This document shows positions 17,234-26,000 of a stretch of DNA of 64,000 nucleotides, one piece after another (within the stretch, counting starts at the first letter, position 1; every line of letters starts with the position of its first letter). The position numbers and the translations under genes were made by a program. Source of the DNA: Glutamicibacter nicotianae. Lineage in GTDB: Bacteria > Actinomycetota > Actinomycetes > Actinomycetales > Micrococcaceae. Where the stretch lies: assembly GCF_006539525.1 (NCBI RefSeq), contig NZ_BJNE01000005.1:156856-220855 (forward strand). Reading direction: 5' to 3'. Below the pieces are notes generated by a model, which worked only from the letters and a program-made list of their open reading frames with translations, had not been told where the DNA came from and did not search any database.

Positions 17234-18064
17234 TCAGTTGCTGGTCTGCGAACTCTTGACTGGCGCGGGCAGCGCCGGGCTTTCGTTCAGCGCAAAGCAC
17301 TGGTCGCTGGACGCAGCGAACGCGTCCACTGTTTTTGCCCCGACATTGATGACGTTGAATGCCGCCGCTGGCTCGGCAACGGTCTGGGTCGGGGCGAATG
17401 GATTCATGTTGTAGGACACTGCAGGAGCCATGAACACCGGTGTGTTCACCAGCTGGCTGGTGGACGCCTGATGGTAGTGGCCGCAAAGGATTGCACGGAT
17501 ATCGCTACCGGCGGTAATGGCCGCCAGCTCCATGGGGTTCTGCAGTCCACGTCCGGCACGGGCCTCATTGGTGGCCTCCACCGGAGGATGGTGCAACAGC
17601 AGCAGGGATCCGCGCGGTGCTGGCGCCGCCAGGAGCATGGAAAGCCAATCGAGCTGCTCGCATTCAAGGTTCCCCTGGGCCAGTTGGAATCCCCCGCTGT
17701 CCAGGCCGATGATTCGAAGCCCGTGGACCTCGTGCACCGTGTCGGCTGGACGGGGACCGGTGGACAGGCGCCTGGTGTTGAAGGATTCCCCCACCGTTCC
17801 CAACGGGTCATGGTTGCCCGGCACGCTGATGACCGGGCAATCCAGTACACGCTGCGTCCGGTTGAACAGCTCGGCGGCCCGCTCATGGATGGGCGAACCG
17901 CGGTCGGCGATATCGCCGGTCACCACGATGGCATCCGGCTCCAGGTACGCGACCGCTTCCAGCGCCTGCTCGGTGCGCTGCCACGAATCAATGGTCCCGT
18001 GAAGCAGCTGCCCTTCGGGTTGCAGGTGGGTGTCGCTCAATTGGATGATCGTCAGAGGCTCCAT
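17234..18064 (-). CDS. Calcineurin-type metallophosphoesterase (CpdA/Icc-like)
   Basis: A 276-residue phosphoesterase with all five metal-site blocks in order: SDTHL (Asp11, His13), VVTGDIAD, GNHDPLG, LLLHHPP and CGHYH. The layout and spacing fit class III cyclic-nucleotide phosphodiesterases (CpdA). Other members hydrolyse phosphodiesters of lipids or nucleotides, so the substrate is open. I chose the ATG at 18064, preceded by GGGAGGGAAG; the frame extends uselessly to 18259. Co-directional with the downstream phosphatase. Confidence 0.9.
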   Translation of the reverse strand: MEPLTIIQLSDTHLQPEGQLLHGTIDSWQRTEQALEAVAYLEPDAIVVTGDIADRGSPIHERAAELFNRTQRVLDCPVISVPGNHDPLGTVGESFNTRRLSTGPRPADTVHEVHGLRIIGLDSGGFQLAQGNLECEQLDWLSMLLAAPAPRGSLLLLHHPPVEATNEARAGRGLQNPMELAAITAGSDIRAILCGHYHQASTSQLVNTPVFMAPAVSYNMNPFAPTQTVAEPAAAFNVINVGAKTVDAFAASSDQCFALNESPALPAPVKSSQTSN

Positions 18065-18257
18065 CTTCTTCCCTCCCGTGCGGCTGCTGCATTTCATCCC
18101 ATTGAACGCCGGAGGTCTGGCCAGCAGGTGAACAGGGCGCCGACGCCATATGAAGTCCTGAAGAATCAAGGTTCCTCGATTACCGGACAAATGGGCTATC
18201 CAAGACAGGGAAAACCCCGTATTACATGCTTTCTGGCGCATATGAACAGCGAGTAGC

Positions 18258-18295
18258 ATTCAAAACGACTAACCTTGAAGAGAGAAGTTTTGAAT
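18258..18295. repeat. Inverted repeat in the fabH leader
   Basis: ATTCAAAAC (18258-18266) and GTTTTGAAT (18287-18295) are perfect 9-base arms with a 20-base spacer, ending 19 bases before the fabH ATG. It could be a regulator site or an RNA hairpin placed just before the GAGGAG ribosome site. Confidence 0.45.
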
Positions 18296-18314
18296 CCACC
18301 GAGGAGCTATATCC

Positions 18315-19265
18315 ATGACCGGCAGCAAAGTCGTCGCCTTTGGCCACTTCCAGCCAGAGCGCATCGTCCCGAATACCGAGCTGGAAAAGCTGGTGGAAAC
18401 CAGCGACGAGTGGATTACCCGCCGCGTCGGCATCGAGGAACGCCGCTGGGGCACCGGTGTTGAAACCGTCGACTCCATGGCCATCAAGGCCGCAGAGATG
18501 GCTTTCGGCAATTCGGCAGACATCAAGGCAGCAGATATCGATTTGATTGTTGTCGCGACCTGCACCGCCACCGACCGCTCGCCGAATATGGCGGCCCGTG
18601 TTGCCGATGCACTGAACATGGAGCAGGGCCCTGCCACCATGGATGTCAATGTGGCCTGCTCTGGCTTCGCCCATGCAGTGGGCATCGCCCAAGGTGCTAT
18701 CGCGGCAGGCACCGCCACCAACGCTCTGGTTATCGGCTCCGAAATGCTCACCGATTACACCGACTTCACCGATCGCACCACCTGCGTGCTCACCGCCGAT
18801 GGCGCTGGCGCCTTCGTGATCACCGCTTCGGAAGACAATGGCATTTCGCCAGTCGTCTGGGGTTCGGTCCCGTCGCTGTCCGATGCCGTGCGCATCGAGG
18901 CCGAGAACGACATGAAGTTCGCGCAGAACGGCCAGAGCGTCTACCGCTGGACCGTGACCCAGCTGCCGAAGATCGCGTCGCAGATTATCGAGCGTGCGGG
19001 CATGAAGCCGGAAGAGCTGGATGCCATCGTCCTGCACCAGGCCAACCTGCGCATTATCGAGCCGCTGGCTGAGAAGATCGGCGCCCCGAATGCGCGTGTG
19101 GCCACCGACGTGGTCTACTCCGGCAACACCTCGGCTGCTTCGGTGCCGCTGGCGCTGTCCAAGCTGATGGCTTCGGATGAGCCGCTGCCTTCGGGATCCA
19201 AGGCGCTGCTGTTCGCCTTCGGCGGCGGCCTGGCCTACGCAGGCCAGATCATCACCATTCCCTAG
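18315..19265 (+). CDS. fabH: 3-oxoacyl-ACP synthase III family protein (FabH-like)
   Basis: A 316-residue KASIII-type condensing enzyme. The catalytic triad is visible at Cys115 (VACSGFAH), His241 (VLHQAN) and Asn271 (SGNTSAAS). In fatty-acid synthesis FabH joins acyl-CoA primers to malonyl-ACP; branched-chain primers from BCKDH would be used in an anteiso-fatty-acid actinobacterium. The gene stands alone, not beside acpP/fabF/fabD, so a second, specialised KASIII role is possible. The ATG at 18315 has a GAGGAG site, and a clean terminator follows. Confidence 0.88.
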   Translation: MTGSKVVAFGHFQPERIVPNTELEKLVETSDEWITRRVGIEERRWGTGVETVDSMAIKAAEMAFGNSADIKAADIDLIVVATCTATDRSPNMAARVADALNMEQGPATMDVNVACSGFAHAVGIAQGAIAAGTATNALVIGSEMLTDYTDFTDRTTCVLTADGAGAFVITASEDNGISPVVWGSVPSLSDAVRIEAENDMKFAQNGQSVYRWTVTQLPKIASQIIERAGMKPEELDAIVLHQANLRIIEPLAEKIGAPNARVATDVVYSGNTSAASVPLALSKLMASDEPLPSGSKALLFAFGGGLAYAGQIITIP

Positions 19266-19280
19266 GCTTCCTTCTTCGCG

Positions 19281-19314
19281 AAAGGCGCACCGGCAATCTG
19301 CCCGTGCGCCTTTT
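19281..19314 (+). terminator. Rho-independent terminator after fabH
   Basis: AAAGGCGCAC (19281-19290) pairs perfectly with GTGCGCCTTT (19304-19313), followed by TTGC, 15 bases after the fabH stop. Confidence 0.8.
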
Positions 19315-19339
19315 GCGGTTAATTTCCCGGCAGACCTTA

Positions 19340-19370
19340 TGCAATGCGTAGCAACGGCTAGCGCATTGCA
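19340..19370. promoter_or_regulatory. Candidate ArsR-family operator overlapping the arsR-like start
   Basis: TGCAATGCG (19340-19348) and CGCATTGCA (19362-19370) are perfect 9-base arms with a 13-base centre. The site ends one base before the ATG at 19372. ArsR regulators bind such imperfect long palindromes over their own promoters. Confidence 0.6.
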
Positions 19371-19371
19371 C

Positions 19372-19719
19372 ATGCTCGAAGTGCTGGAGGTCGCCGCTGA
19401 ACCGACGCGCAAGCGCCTGGTACAGCTGCTCGGCTCCGGTGAACGAACGGTGACGGAGCTGGCCAGGCATTTTCCGGTCAGCAGGTCCGCAATCTCCCAA
19501 CACTTGCTGCTGTTGATCGAAGCCGGTTTGCTCGACGCCCGGAAGGACGGGCGCCAGCGCTACTATTCGCTCACCCGTGCAGGCATCGCCCGGCTCAAGA
19601 AAGAAATCGAGTCGTTCTGGAATACCGAATTGGATCTGCTTGCAGCCGAGGCCAGCCAGCTGGCCGCCGGCGGGCAGCCCACCGCTTCCCCGATGGCACA
19701 CCCAGGAGAACAGCCATGA
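19372..19719 (+). CDS. ArsR-family winged-helix regulator
   Basis: A 115-residue regulator of the metal-independent ArsR group that sits next to SRPBCC genes. It reads VAAEPTRKRLVQLLGSGERTVTELARHFPVSRSAISQHLLLL, the wHTH, then GRQRYYSL. I see no metal-binding CxC motif. The ATG at 19372 fits the family start; the in-frame ATG at 19339 would place the operator palindrome inside the gene. No ribosome site precedes 19372, so the mRNA may be leaderless or short-leadered. Overlaps the next gene by ATGA. Confidence 0.85.
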   Translation: MLEVLEVAAEPTRKRLVQLLGSGERTVTELARHFPVSRSAISQHLLLLIEAGLLDARKDGRQRYYSLTRAGIARLKKEIESFWNTELDLLAAEASQLAAGGQPTASPMAHPGEQP

Positions 19720-20132
19720 GCTCCGAGAGAACCGTCATCCTCCCTGTCAACCCGGACACCGCCTTCACCCTGGTCACCGATCCCGAACGCCTGCGCCGCT
19801 GGCAAACTGTCGCCTGCCGCATGGACCTGAGGGTCGGTGGCAGCTACCGATTCACCATGGGCCCCGGCCTCCATGCCGCAGGCACAGTCACCGAAATCGA
19901 GCCAGGCCGCCGGCTGGTGCTCAGCTGGGGCTGGGAATGCTCCGACGCGGTGCCTCCCGGTGATTCCGCCCTCTACATCACCATGGAAGCGCATGCGGAA
20001 GGCACCGCGCTCACCCTGCGCCACGAAGGCCTGGACGCCGGGCAGTCCTCCGGCCATGCCGAGGGCTGGAACCACTTCCTGGACCGCCTGGTGCCCTTCG
20101 CGAAAATCGGCCATGCCGTCCCCGATGAATGA
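19716..20132 (+). CDS. SRPBCC (AHSA1-like) domain protein
   Basis: A 138-residue START-like protein. It opens RTVILPVNPDTAFTLVTDPERLRRW, continues LRVGGSYRFTMGPG and ends with a helical EGWNHFLDRLVPFAK, the AHSA1 pattern. Such proteins bind hydrophobic ligands in a cavity; no enzyme role can be assigned. ArsR-SRPBCC pairs are a recurrent two-gene unit in actinobacteria. It is translationally coupled to the regulator and followed by a broken gene. Confidence 0.88.
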   Translation: MSSERTVILPVNPDTAFTLVTDPERLRRWQTVACRMDLRVGGSYRFTMGPGLHAAGTVTEIEPGRRLVLSWGWECSDAVPPGDSALYITMEAHAEGTALTLRHEGLDAGQSSGHAEGWNHFLDRLVPFAKIGHAVPDE

Positions 20133-21208
20133 AACGCCACGCCGGAACCCGCAGATGCCATCACCGCGGCCGAGGCCTCCCTGGCCGCGCTGCAGCTGGT
20201 GCTGCACCACCTTCAGGAAAAGGACCTGCAGCGCCCAACCCCCTGCACGGAGTTCAACGTCAGCCAGCTCGTGGACCACTTGGCCGGCAACCTCGCACTG
20301 GCTTGCAAGGCGATGGGCTCTGAACAAGCAGATGACCCGTCGCTGGCACCGGAACCGCGCATTGCCCAGCTCGCGCAGGCGGCCCTGGAGTCCTTCTCCG
20401 CACGTGGGCTGGAGGGCACGCTCGATCTGGGCTTCGCAGAGGTTCCGGCCAGCGTCCTGTCCGGCATCCTGAACCTCGAATCCATGGTCCACGGCTGGGA
20501 TTTCGCCCAGGCCACGAGCCAGGAATTCGACGTGGATCCGGGCCTGGCCGAGTACGTCCTGGAGCTGGCGCGGGCCACGGTTGGCGAACAGCAGCGCGCT
20601 TCGGGCTCTTTCGGTCCCGAGACTGCCATCGCCGAATCCGCCGGCAGCCTGGAACGGCTGATCGCCTTCACCGGCCGCGTGCCGGCCGGCGCCCGAGCGG
20701 CACCGATGGTTGATGCCGCCACCAGCATCGTGATCCGCCGGCCGCTGCACGAAGTGGCCGGCTACACGATGGATCCGCTCAATGCCCCGGTGTGGTACCG
20801 GAACATCAGCACCGCACGCAGGCTCGATGAGGGCAGCTTCGGCATCGGAGCGCGTGCCACTTTCGAAGCCCGCTTCCGGGGTCGGCCCTGTCCTACACCT
20901 ACGTGCTCAAGGAATATGTGCCCGGCCGGCTGCTGGTCATGGCCACCGCGCAGGGGCCGTTCCCGATGCGCACCAGCTACCGCTTGGAGGCGGTGGATGG
21001 CGCCAGCACCCGGGTGCACCTGCGCAATGACGGGCGGCCCTCGGGATTCAGCAAGCTGCTGGCACCGCTGATGGCCCCCGATGATGCGCCGGGCGAAGAC
21101 CGCCGATCTGCGGATGCTCAAGCGCGTCCTGGAGGCAGGACAACGCTCAGCCAGGCCGGGGATGCAGATGTTTTTCTCCTGCGCTCCATTCCTGCACTCC
21201 GTCGCTGA
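20125..21208 (+). pseudogene. TIGR03086-family/SRPBCC fusion protein, broken by three frameshifts
   Basis: A gene meant to start at the ATG at 20125 (MNET) shifts frame near 20137. The main frame then reads DAITAAEASLAALQLVL, RPTPCTEFNVSQLVDHLAGN and GILNLESMVHGWDFAQAT, a complete TIGR03086 (mycothiol maleylpyruvate isomerase-like) domain. It runs on without a stop into an SRPBCC domain (SIVIRRPLHEVAGYTMDPLN, APVWYRNI). A second shift near 20880 leads to ALSYTYVLKEYVPGRLLVMA. A third near 21076 (GCCCCCGATGATG) leads to MMRRAKTADLRMLKRVLE. The three reading changes each restore family sequence. The end is approximate. Confidence 0.75.
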
Positions 21209-21269
21209 CTTGAGTGTTCCCAGTCACCAAAAACTCGACTTGACGTTAAGTGGCTCACAGTCGCACACT

Positions 21270-21283
21270 GGTACACGTGAACC
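21270..21283. promoter_or_regulatory. Near-perfect palindrome overlapping the FadR-type regulator start
   Basis: GGTACACGTGAACC is symmetric around CACGTG except for one pair. It overlaps the GTG at 21277. A TTGACG -35-like hexamer is at 21240-21245. Likely an autoregulatory GntR/FadR operator. Confidence 0.5.
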
Positions 21284-21981
21284 TGTCAGACAGCTGGACA
21301 CCCGGACAACAGCCGATCGAACGCCGATCCGCTGCCGAAGGCGTCTTCCATGCACTCCGCCTAGCCATTGAAGCCCGGGAAATCGCCATTGGTGCGAAAC
21401 TCGGATCCGAAGCAGCCCTCGCGGCCGACTACGGCGTGAGCCGTTCGGTCATCCGCGAAGCGCTGCGCTCCTGCGCAGCCCTGGGGCTGACCCGCACCGA
21501 AACCGGGCGCGGCACCTTCGTGGTCTCCCACCGGCCCACCCGCGAGCTGAAGCTGGGCAGCTTTTCCTCCGATGACCTGCACGAGGCCCGCCCGCACATC
21601 GAGATCCCGGCCGCCACCTTCGCCGCCGCCCGGCGCACCGCCGAGGACTTGGAGCGGATCAGCGGCCTGATCGAGGCCATGGAGCAGGAAGATGACCCGG
21701 CCGCCTGGGTGGAGCTGGATGCCGCCTTCCATGCGTCAATCGCGCAGGCCAGCGGCAATTCGGTGTTCACCAAGGTGGTCGCCGACATCCGCGAGGCCAT
21801 GGCCCGCCAGTCCGAGACCGTGAACCTGGTCGCCGGCCGCCGCGCGCCCTCGAACACGGAGCACCAGGAGATCTACCAGGCCATCGCAGCACAGGATGAG
21901 CAAGCCGCCACCGCTGCCATGGCCAAGCACCTCAACGCAGTGCAGCACGCAGTATCCACCATAGTCAGGAGCAAGAAGTGA
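21277..21981 (+). CDS. FadR-subfamily GntR regulator of the asparagine operon
   Basis: About 234 residues. The N-terminal GntR winged helix includes AIGAKLGSEAALAADYGVSR followed by SVIREALRSCAALGL. The C-terminal all-helical FCD domain has metal-site candidates in WVELDAAFHASIAQASGN and EHQEIYQAIAAQDEQ. Start choice is uncertain: the GTG at 21277 lies about where transcription should begin after the TTGACG box, which would make a leaderless mRNA; a GTG at 21250 is in frame. The stop overlaps the asparaginase start by GTGA, so it is the first gene of the operon it probably controls. Confidence 0.88.
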   Translation: MNLSDSWTPGQQPIERRSAAEGVFHALRLAIEAREIAIGAKLGSEAALAADYGVSRSVIREALRSCAALGLTRTETGRGTFVVSHRPTRELKLGSFSSDDLHEARPHIEIPAATFAAARRTAEDLERISGLIEAMEQEDDPAAWVELDAAFHASIAQASGNSVFTKVVADIREAMARQSETVNLVAGRRAPSNTEHQEIYQAIAAQDEQAATAAMAKHLNAVQHAVSTIVRSKK

Positions 21982-22973
21982 CCCCCGCCGATCCCCAGAC
22001 CCTGCGCGCATCGCTGGCCAATCAGGCACTGCCCCAGCACGAACCGCTGGTCATCGCCACCCGCGGTGACGCCGTCGAGTCCATCCACTACGGCTCGGCA
22101 GTGCTGCTGGATGCCTCCGGCTCCATCGCCGCCAGCCGCGGCGATGCCCAGGCCGTGTTCTACCCGCGCTCGGCGCTGAAGCCGCTGTTCGCCGTGGGAA
22201 TGCTGCGCGCCGGGCTGCAGTTCGATGACCAGCAGCTGGCCCTGGCCTCGGCCAGCCACTCCGGCGCAGAACGCCACCAGCAGGTTGCCGCCTCGACGCT
22301 GGCAGCGGCCGGGCTGGACGAGCACGCGCTGCGCAACTCCACCGACCTGCCCTACGGCGCCGCCGAGCGCCAGCGCCACCTGGCCGCCGGCGGCAAGGCC
22401 ACCCAGCTGGCGCAGAACTGCTCGGGCAAGCACGCGGCACTGGCAGCGCTGTGCCAGCTCAAGGGCTGGGACACCGCAGACTACCTGAATGACCAGCGCC
22501 TGCTGGATCTGCTGCAGGACACCGTCGAGGAGCTGGCCGGCGAAGAGATCAGCGGGGTGAGCACCGACGGCTGCGGCACCCCGGTATACCGGATGAGCCT
22601 GGCCGGACTGGCCCGCGCCTTCGGCAAGCTGGCCAGCGCCGCCGAAGGCACCGCCGAGCACCGCGTGGCGGCGGCCATGTCCGGCTACCCGGAACTGGTG
22701 GCAGGCGAGGGCCGCGATGTCACCGAGCTGATGCGCGTGCTGCCCGGCGCCGTGGCCAAGGACGGCTTCGAAGGCATCCAAGCCGTGGGCCTGCCCGATG
22801 GCAGCGCGCTGGCCGTGAAGATCGCCGATGGCTCGGACCGCGCCCGGATGCCGATCACCGCCAAGCTGCTCGCCGAGCACCTTGGCTCCGAAGCGGCTCT
22901 GGCCCTTGAGTCGCTGGCCACCAGCCCGGCCCTCGGCGGCGGACAGCCCGTAGGCCTGCTGGCCGCACTGTGA
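21978..22973 (+). CDS. Asparaginase (Asparaginase_II family)
   Basis: A 331-residue protein of the Asparaginase_II group (distinct from the AnsA/AnsB type), which hydrolyses L-asparagine to aspartate and ammonia. Family features are RSALKPLFAVGM, ASASHSGAERH, NCSGKHAALAALC and VSTDGCGTPVYRMSL. It starts with a GTG inside the regulator stop (GTGA). It sits between its regulator and aspartase, giving the first step of asparagine use. No signal peptide, so the enzyme is cytoplasmic and needs the downstream permease. Confidence 0.9.
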   Translation: MTPADPQTLRASLANQALPQHEPLVIATRGDAVESIHYGSAVLLDASGSIAASRGDAQAVFYPRSALKPLFAVGMLRAGLQFDDQQLALASASHSGAERHQQVAASTLAAAGLDEHALRNSTDLPYGAAERQRHLAAGGKATQLAQNCSGKHAALAALCQLKGWDTADYLNDQRLLDLLQDTVEELAGEEISGVSTDGCGTPVYRMSLAGLARAFGKLASAAEGTAEHRVAAAMSGYPELVAGEGRDVTELMRVLPGAVAKDGFEGIQAVGLPDGSALAVKIADGSDRARMPITAKLLAEHLGSEAALALESLATSPALGGGQPVGLLAAL

Positions 22974-23020
22974 AGTTTCCCGTTCCCACCCATTCAATGA
23001 ACACTGGAGAAGAATCCACC

Positions 23021-24436
23021 ATGCCTGAAACCTTGCTCAGCGGCGAGTACCGCACCGAGCATGACCTGATCGGCGACCGCGAGATCCCGGCGGAAGCCTA
23101 TTGGGGCGTGCACACCCTGCGCGCCAAGGAGAACTTCGACATCACCGGCACCGCGCTGTCCGGCAACCCGCACCTGATCCGCGCATTGGCGCGCGTGAAG
23201 CAGGCGGCCGCCCGGGCCAACCACGAGCTCGGCCTGCTCGACGCCCAGCGCGCCGCGGCCATCGACTCAGCCTGCGAGCGCATCGCCGCCGGCGAGCTGC
23301 ATGACCAGTTCATCATCGACCCGATCCAGGGCGGGGCTGGCACCAGCACCAACATGAACGCCAATGAGGTCATCGCCAACCTGTCGCTGGAGATCCTCGG
23401 CCATGCAAAGGGCGAGTACCAGCACCTGCACCCGAACGACCATGTGAACCTGTCGCAGTCCACCAACGACGCCTACCCGACCGCAGTGAACATCGCCACC
23501 CACTTCGCCACCCAGCCGTTGCTGGCGGCCATCGAGGTGCTGCAGGATTCCTGCAACGCCAAGGCCGCAGAATTCCGCACCGTGGTGAAGATGGGCCGCA
23601 CCCAGCTGCAGGATGCCGTGCCGATGACCGTAGGCCAGGAGTTCCGCGGCTGGGCCGTGACCCTGGCCGAGGACCGGGCACGGCTGGAGGAATCGCTGTC
23701 GCTGGTCACCGAGATCAACCTCGGCGCCACAGCCATCGGCACCGGGCTGAACGCCCCGGCCGGCTACGCCGAGGCCGCCTGCCGCCACCTGCGCGAGCTG
23801 ACCGGCCTGCCGCTGACTACCAGCCCGGATCTGATCGAGGCCACCAGCGATGTGGGCGCCTTCGTGCACCTCTCGGGCGTGCTCAAGCGAGTGGCGCTGA
23901 AGATCTCCAAGATCTGCAACGACCTGCGCCTGCTTTCCTCCGGACCCCGCGCTGGCCTGAACGACCTGCAGCTGCCGGCCGTGCAGTCCGGCTCCTCGAT
24001 CATGCCCGGCAAGGTCAACCCGGTGATCCCGGAAGTGGTCAGCCAGATCGCCTACCAGGTGGTGGGCCACGATTTGACCGTGACCATGGCCGCCGAGGGC
24101 GGGCAGCTGCAGCTGAACGCCTTCGAGCCGGTCATCGCCCACTCGATCGGGCTCTCGCTCAAGCACCTGGCCAACGGCTGCCTGACGCTGGCGCGCAAGT
24201 GCATCGACGGGATCACCGTGGACGAGCAGGCGCTGCGCCGCGAGGTGGAGAACTCCATCGGCCTGGTCACCGCGCTGAATCCGCGCCTGGGCTATGCGGC
24301 GTCCACTTCGGTGGCCCTCGAAGCGCTGCACACAGGACGCGGCGTGGCCGAACTGGTGCTCGAACGCGGCCTGCTTTCGGCCGAAGACCTCAATGAGCTG
24401 CTCTCCCCCGAGCGGCTTGCCAACCTCACCGACTAG
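23021..24436 (+). CDS. aspA: Aspartate ammonia-lyase (aspartase)
   Basis: A 471-residue fumarase/aspartase-superfamily enzyme that converts aspartate to fumarate and ammonia. It shows [29 protein letters not shown] and the catalytic SS loop [14 protein letters not shown] at 321-334. I chose the ATG at 23021, which has GGAGAAG upstream; the frame is open from 22970 inside the asparaginase end. The second step of the operon. Confidence 0.95.
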   Translation: MPETLLSGEYRTEHDLIGDREIPAEAYWGVHTLRAKENFDITGTALSGNPHLIRALARVKQAAARANHELGLLDAQRAAAIDSACERIAAGELHDQFIIDPIQGGAGTSTNMNANEVIANLSLEILGHAKGEYQHLHPNDHVNLSQSTNDAYPTAVNIATHFATQPLLAAIEVLQDSCNAKAAEFRTVVKMGRTQLQDAVPMTVGQEFRGWAVTLAEDRARLEESLSLVTEINLGATAIGTGLNAPAGYAEAACRHLRELTGLPLTTSPDLIEATSDVGAFVHLSGVLKRVALKISKICNDLRLLSSGPRAGLNDLQLPAVQSGSSIMPGKVNPVIPEVVSQIAYQVVGHDLTVTMAAEGGQLQLNAFEPVIAHSIGLSLKHLANGCLTLARKCIDGITVDEQALRREVENSIGLVTALNPRLGYAASTSVALEALHTGRGVAELVLERGLLSAEDLNELLSPERLANLTD

Positions 24437-24450
24437 ATCCAAGGAATCCT

Positions 24451-25929
24451 ATGGATAATTCCACCCCGCACGCCACCGCGGCGCACGTCCCCGATGCCGC
24501 GCTGACTGCCGGCGACAACGATTACCACAAGGGCCTGTCCTCCCGGCAGATGCAGATGATCGCCATTGGCGGCGCGATTGGCACCGGCCTGTTCATGGGC
24601 GCCGGAGGGCGCCTCGAGGCGGCCGGCCCGGGCATCGTGATCAGCTACGCGGTCTGCGGCTTCTTCGCCTTCCTGATCCTGCGGGCGTTGGGCGAACTGG
24701 TCATGCACCGTCCGTCGACCGGCTCCTTCGTCTCCTACGCCCGCGAGTTCTACGGCGAGAAGGCGGCCTTCGCCACCGGCTGGCTGTACTGGCTGAACTG
24801 GGTGATGACCGCCATCGTGGACATCACCGCGGTCGCCCTGTACATGGGCTTCTTCGGCAAATACGTGGGGTGGATCAGCTCGGTGCCGCAGTGGCTCTGG
24901 GCGCTGGCGGCGCTGGCCGTGGTGCTCACCATGAACCTGATCTCCGTCAAGGCCTTCGGCGAGATGGAATTCTGGTTCGCGCTGATCAAGGTCGTGGCCC
25001 TGGTGGCCTTCCTGGTTGTCGGCTGCTACTTCGTCATCTTCGGTACCCCGCTGGACGGGCATGAGGTCGGCTTCTCGCTGCTGGCCGATAATGGGGGGCT
25101 GCTGCCCAACGGCCTGCTGCCGGTGCTGGTGCTGATGCAGGGAGTGGTCTTCTCCTACGCATCCATCGAGCTGATCGGCACCGCCGCAGGCGAAACGGCA
25201 AACCCGGAAAAGGTCATGCCGAAGGCGATCAATACCGTGATCATCCGCATCGCCGTGTTCTACGTCGGCTCGCTGGTGCTGCTCTCGCTGCTGCTGCCCT
25301 ATTCGGCCTACAGCGCCGGGGAATCGCCGTTCGTGACCTTCTTCGGATCCATCGGCGTGCAGGGCATGGACGTGGTGATGAACCTGGTGGTGCTCACCGC
25401 GGCGCTGTCCTCGCTGAACGCCGGGCTCTACTCCACCGGGCGCATCATGCGCTCCATGTCGTTGAACGGGTCGGCACCGAAATTCGCCGGACGGATGAAC
25501 AAGGCAGGGGTGCCCTACGGCGGCATCGTGATCACCGCCGTGGTGGCAGTGCTCGGCGTGGTGCTCAACGCCGTGGTCCCGGCCAAGGCCTTCGAGATCG
25601 TGCTGAACTTCGCTGCCATCGGCATCATTGCCTCCTGGGCGATGATCGTGCTGTGCCAGATCGCCCTGATGAAGTCCGCCAAGCGCGGGGAGCAGGATCG
25701 CCCGAGCTTCCGGATGCCATTCGCCCCGGTTTCCGGCTGGGTCACCCTTGGCTTCCTTGCCCTGGTGCTGGTGATGATGGCCTTCGACAATCCGGTGGGC
25801 ACCTGGACCATTGCCTCGCTGGTGATCATCATCCCGCTGATCATCGGCGGCTGGTACCTGTGCCGCGGACGGATCAACGAGATCGCCGAGGCTCGGTTGC
25901 GCAACGAGCAGCCGGCCAACCAGCCGTAG
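24451..25929 (+). CDS. Amino-acid permease (APC superfamily, asparagine permease-like)
   Basis: A 492-residue membrane protein with twelve predicted helices. The first one carries the AAT-family signature [40 protein letters not shown] and [18 protein letters not shown] follow the family pattern. It lies 14 bases after aspA. Position after asparaginase and aspartase suggests L-asparagine (or aspartate) proton symport, like AnsP. Substrate is inferred from context only. Confidence 0.9.
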   Translation: MDNSTPHATAAHVPDAALTAGDNDYHKGLSSRQMQMIAIGGAIGTGLFMGAGGRLEAAGPGIVISYAVCGFFAFLILRALGELVMHRPSTGSFVSYAREFYGEKAAFATGWLYWLNWVMTAIVDITAVALYMGFFGKYVGWISSVPQWLWALAALAVVLTMNLISVKAFGEMEFWFALIKVVALVAFLVVGCYFVIFGTPLDGHEVGFSLLADNGGLLPNGLLPVLVLMQGVVFSYASIELIGTAAGETANPEKVMPKAINTVIIRIAVFYVGSLVLLSLLLPYSAYSAGESPFVTFFGSIGVQGMDVVMNLVVLTAALSSLNAGLYSTGRIMRSMSLNGSAPKFAGRMNKAGVPYGGIVITAVVAVLGVVLNAVVPAKAFEIVLNFAAIGIIASWAMIVLCQIALMKSAKRGEQDRPSFRMPFAPVSGWVTLGFLALVLVMMAFDNPVGTWTIASLVIIIPLIIGGWYLCRGRINEIAEARLRNEQPANQP

Positions 25930-25936
25930 CAGGATC

Positions 25937-25987
25937 GCAGAACCGGCCTGGATGCAGCATCGCGCTGCTTCCGGGCCGGTTTTCTGC
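25937..25987. terminator. Terminator between convergent operons
   Basis: AACCGGCC pairs with GGCCGGTT across an inner GCAGCATCGCGCTGC hairpin, followed by TTTTC. It closes the asparagine operon and may also serve the opposite-strand dehydrogenase gene. Confidence 0.75.
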
Positions 25988-26000
25988 GTTCCGAGCCTGT

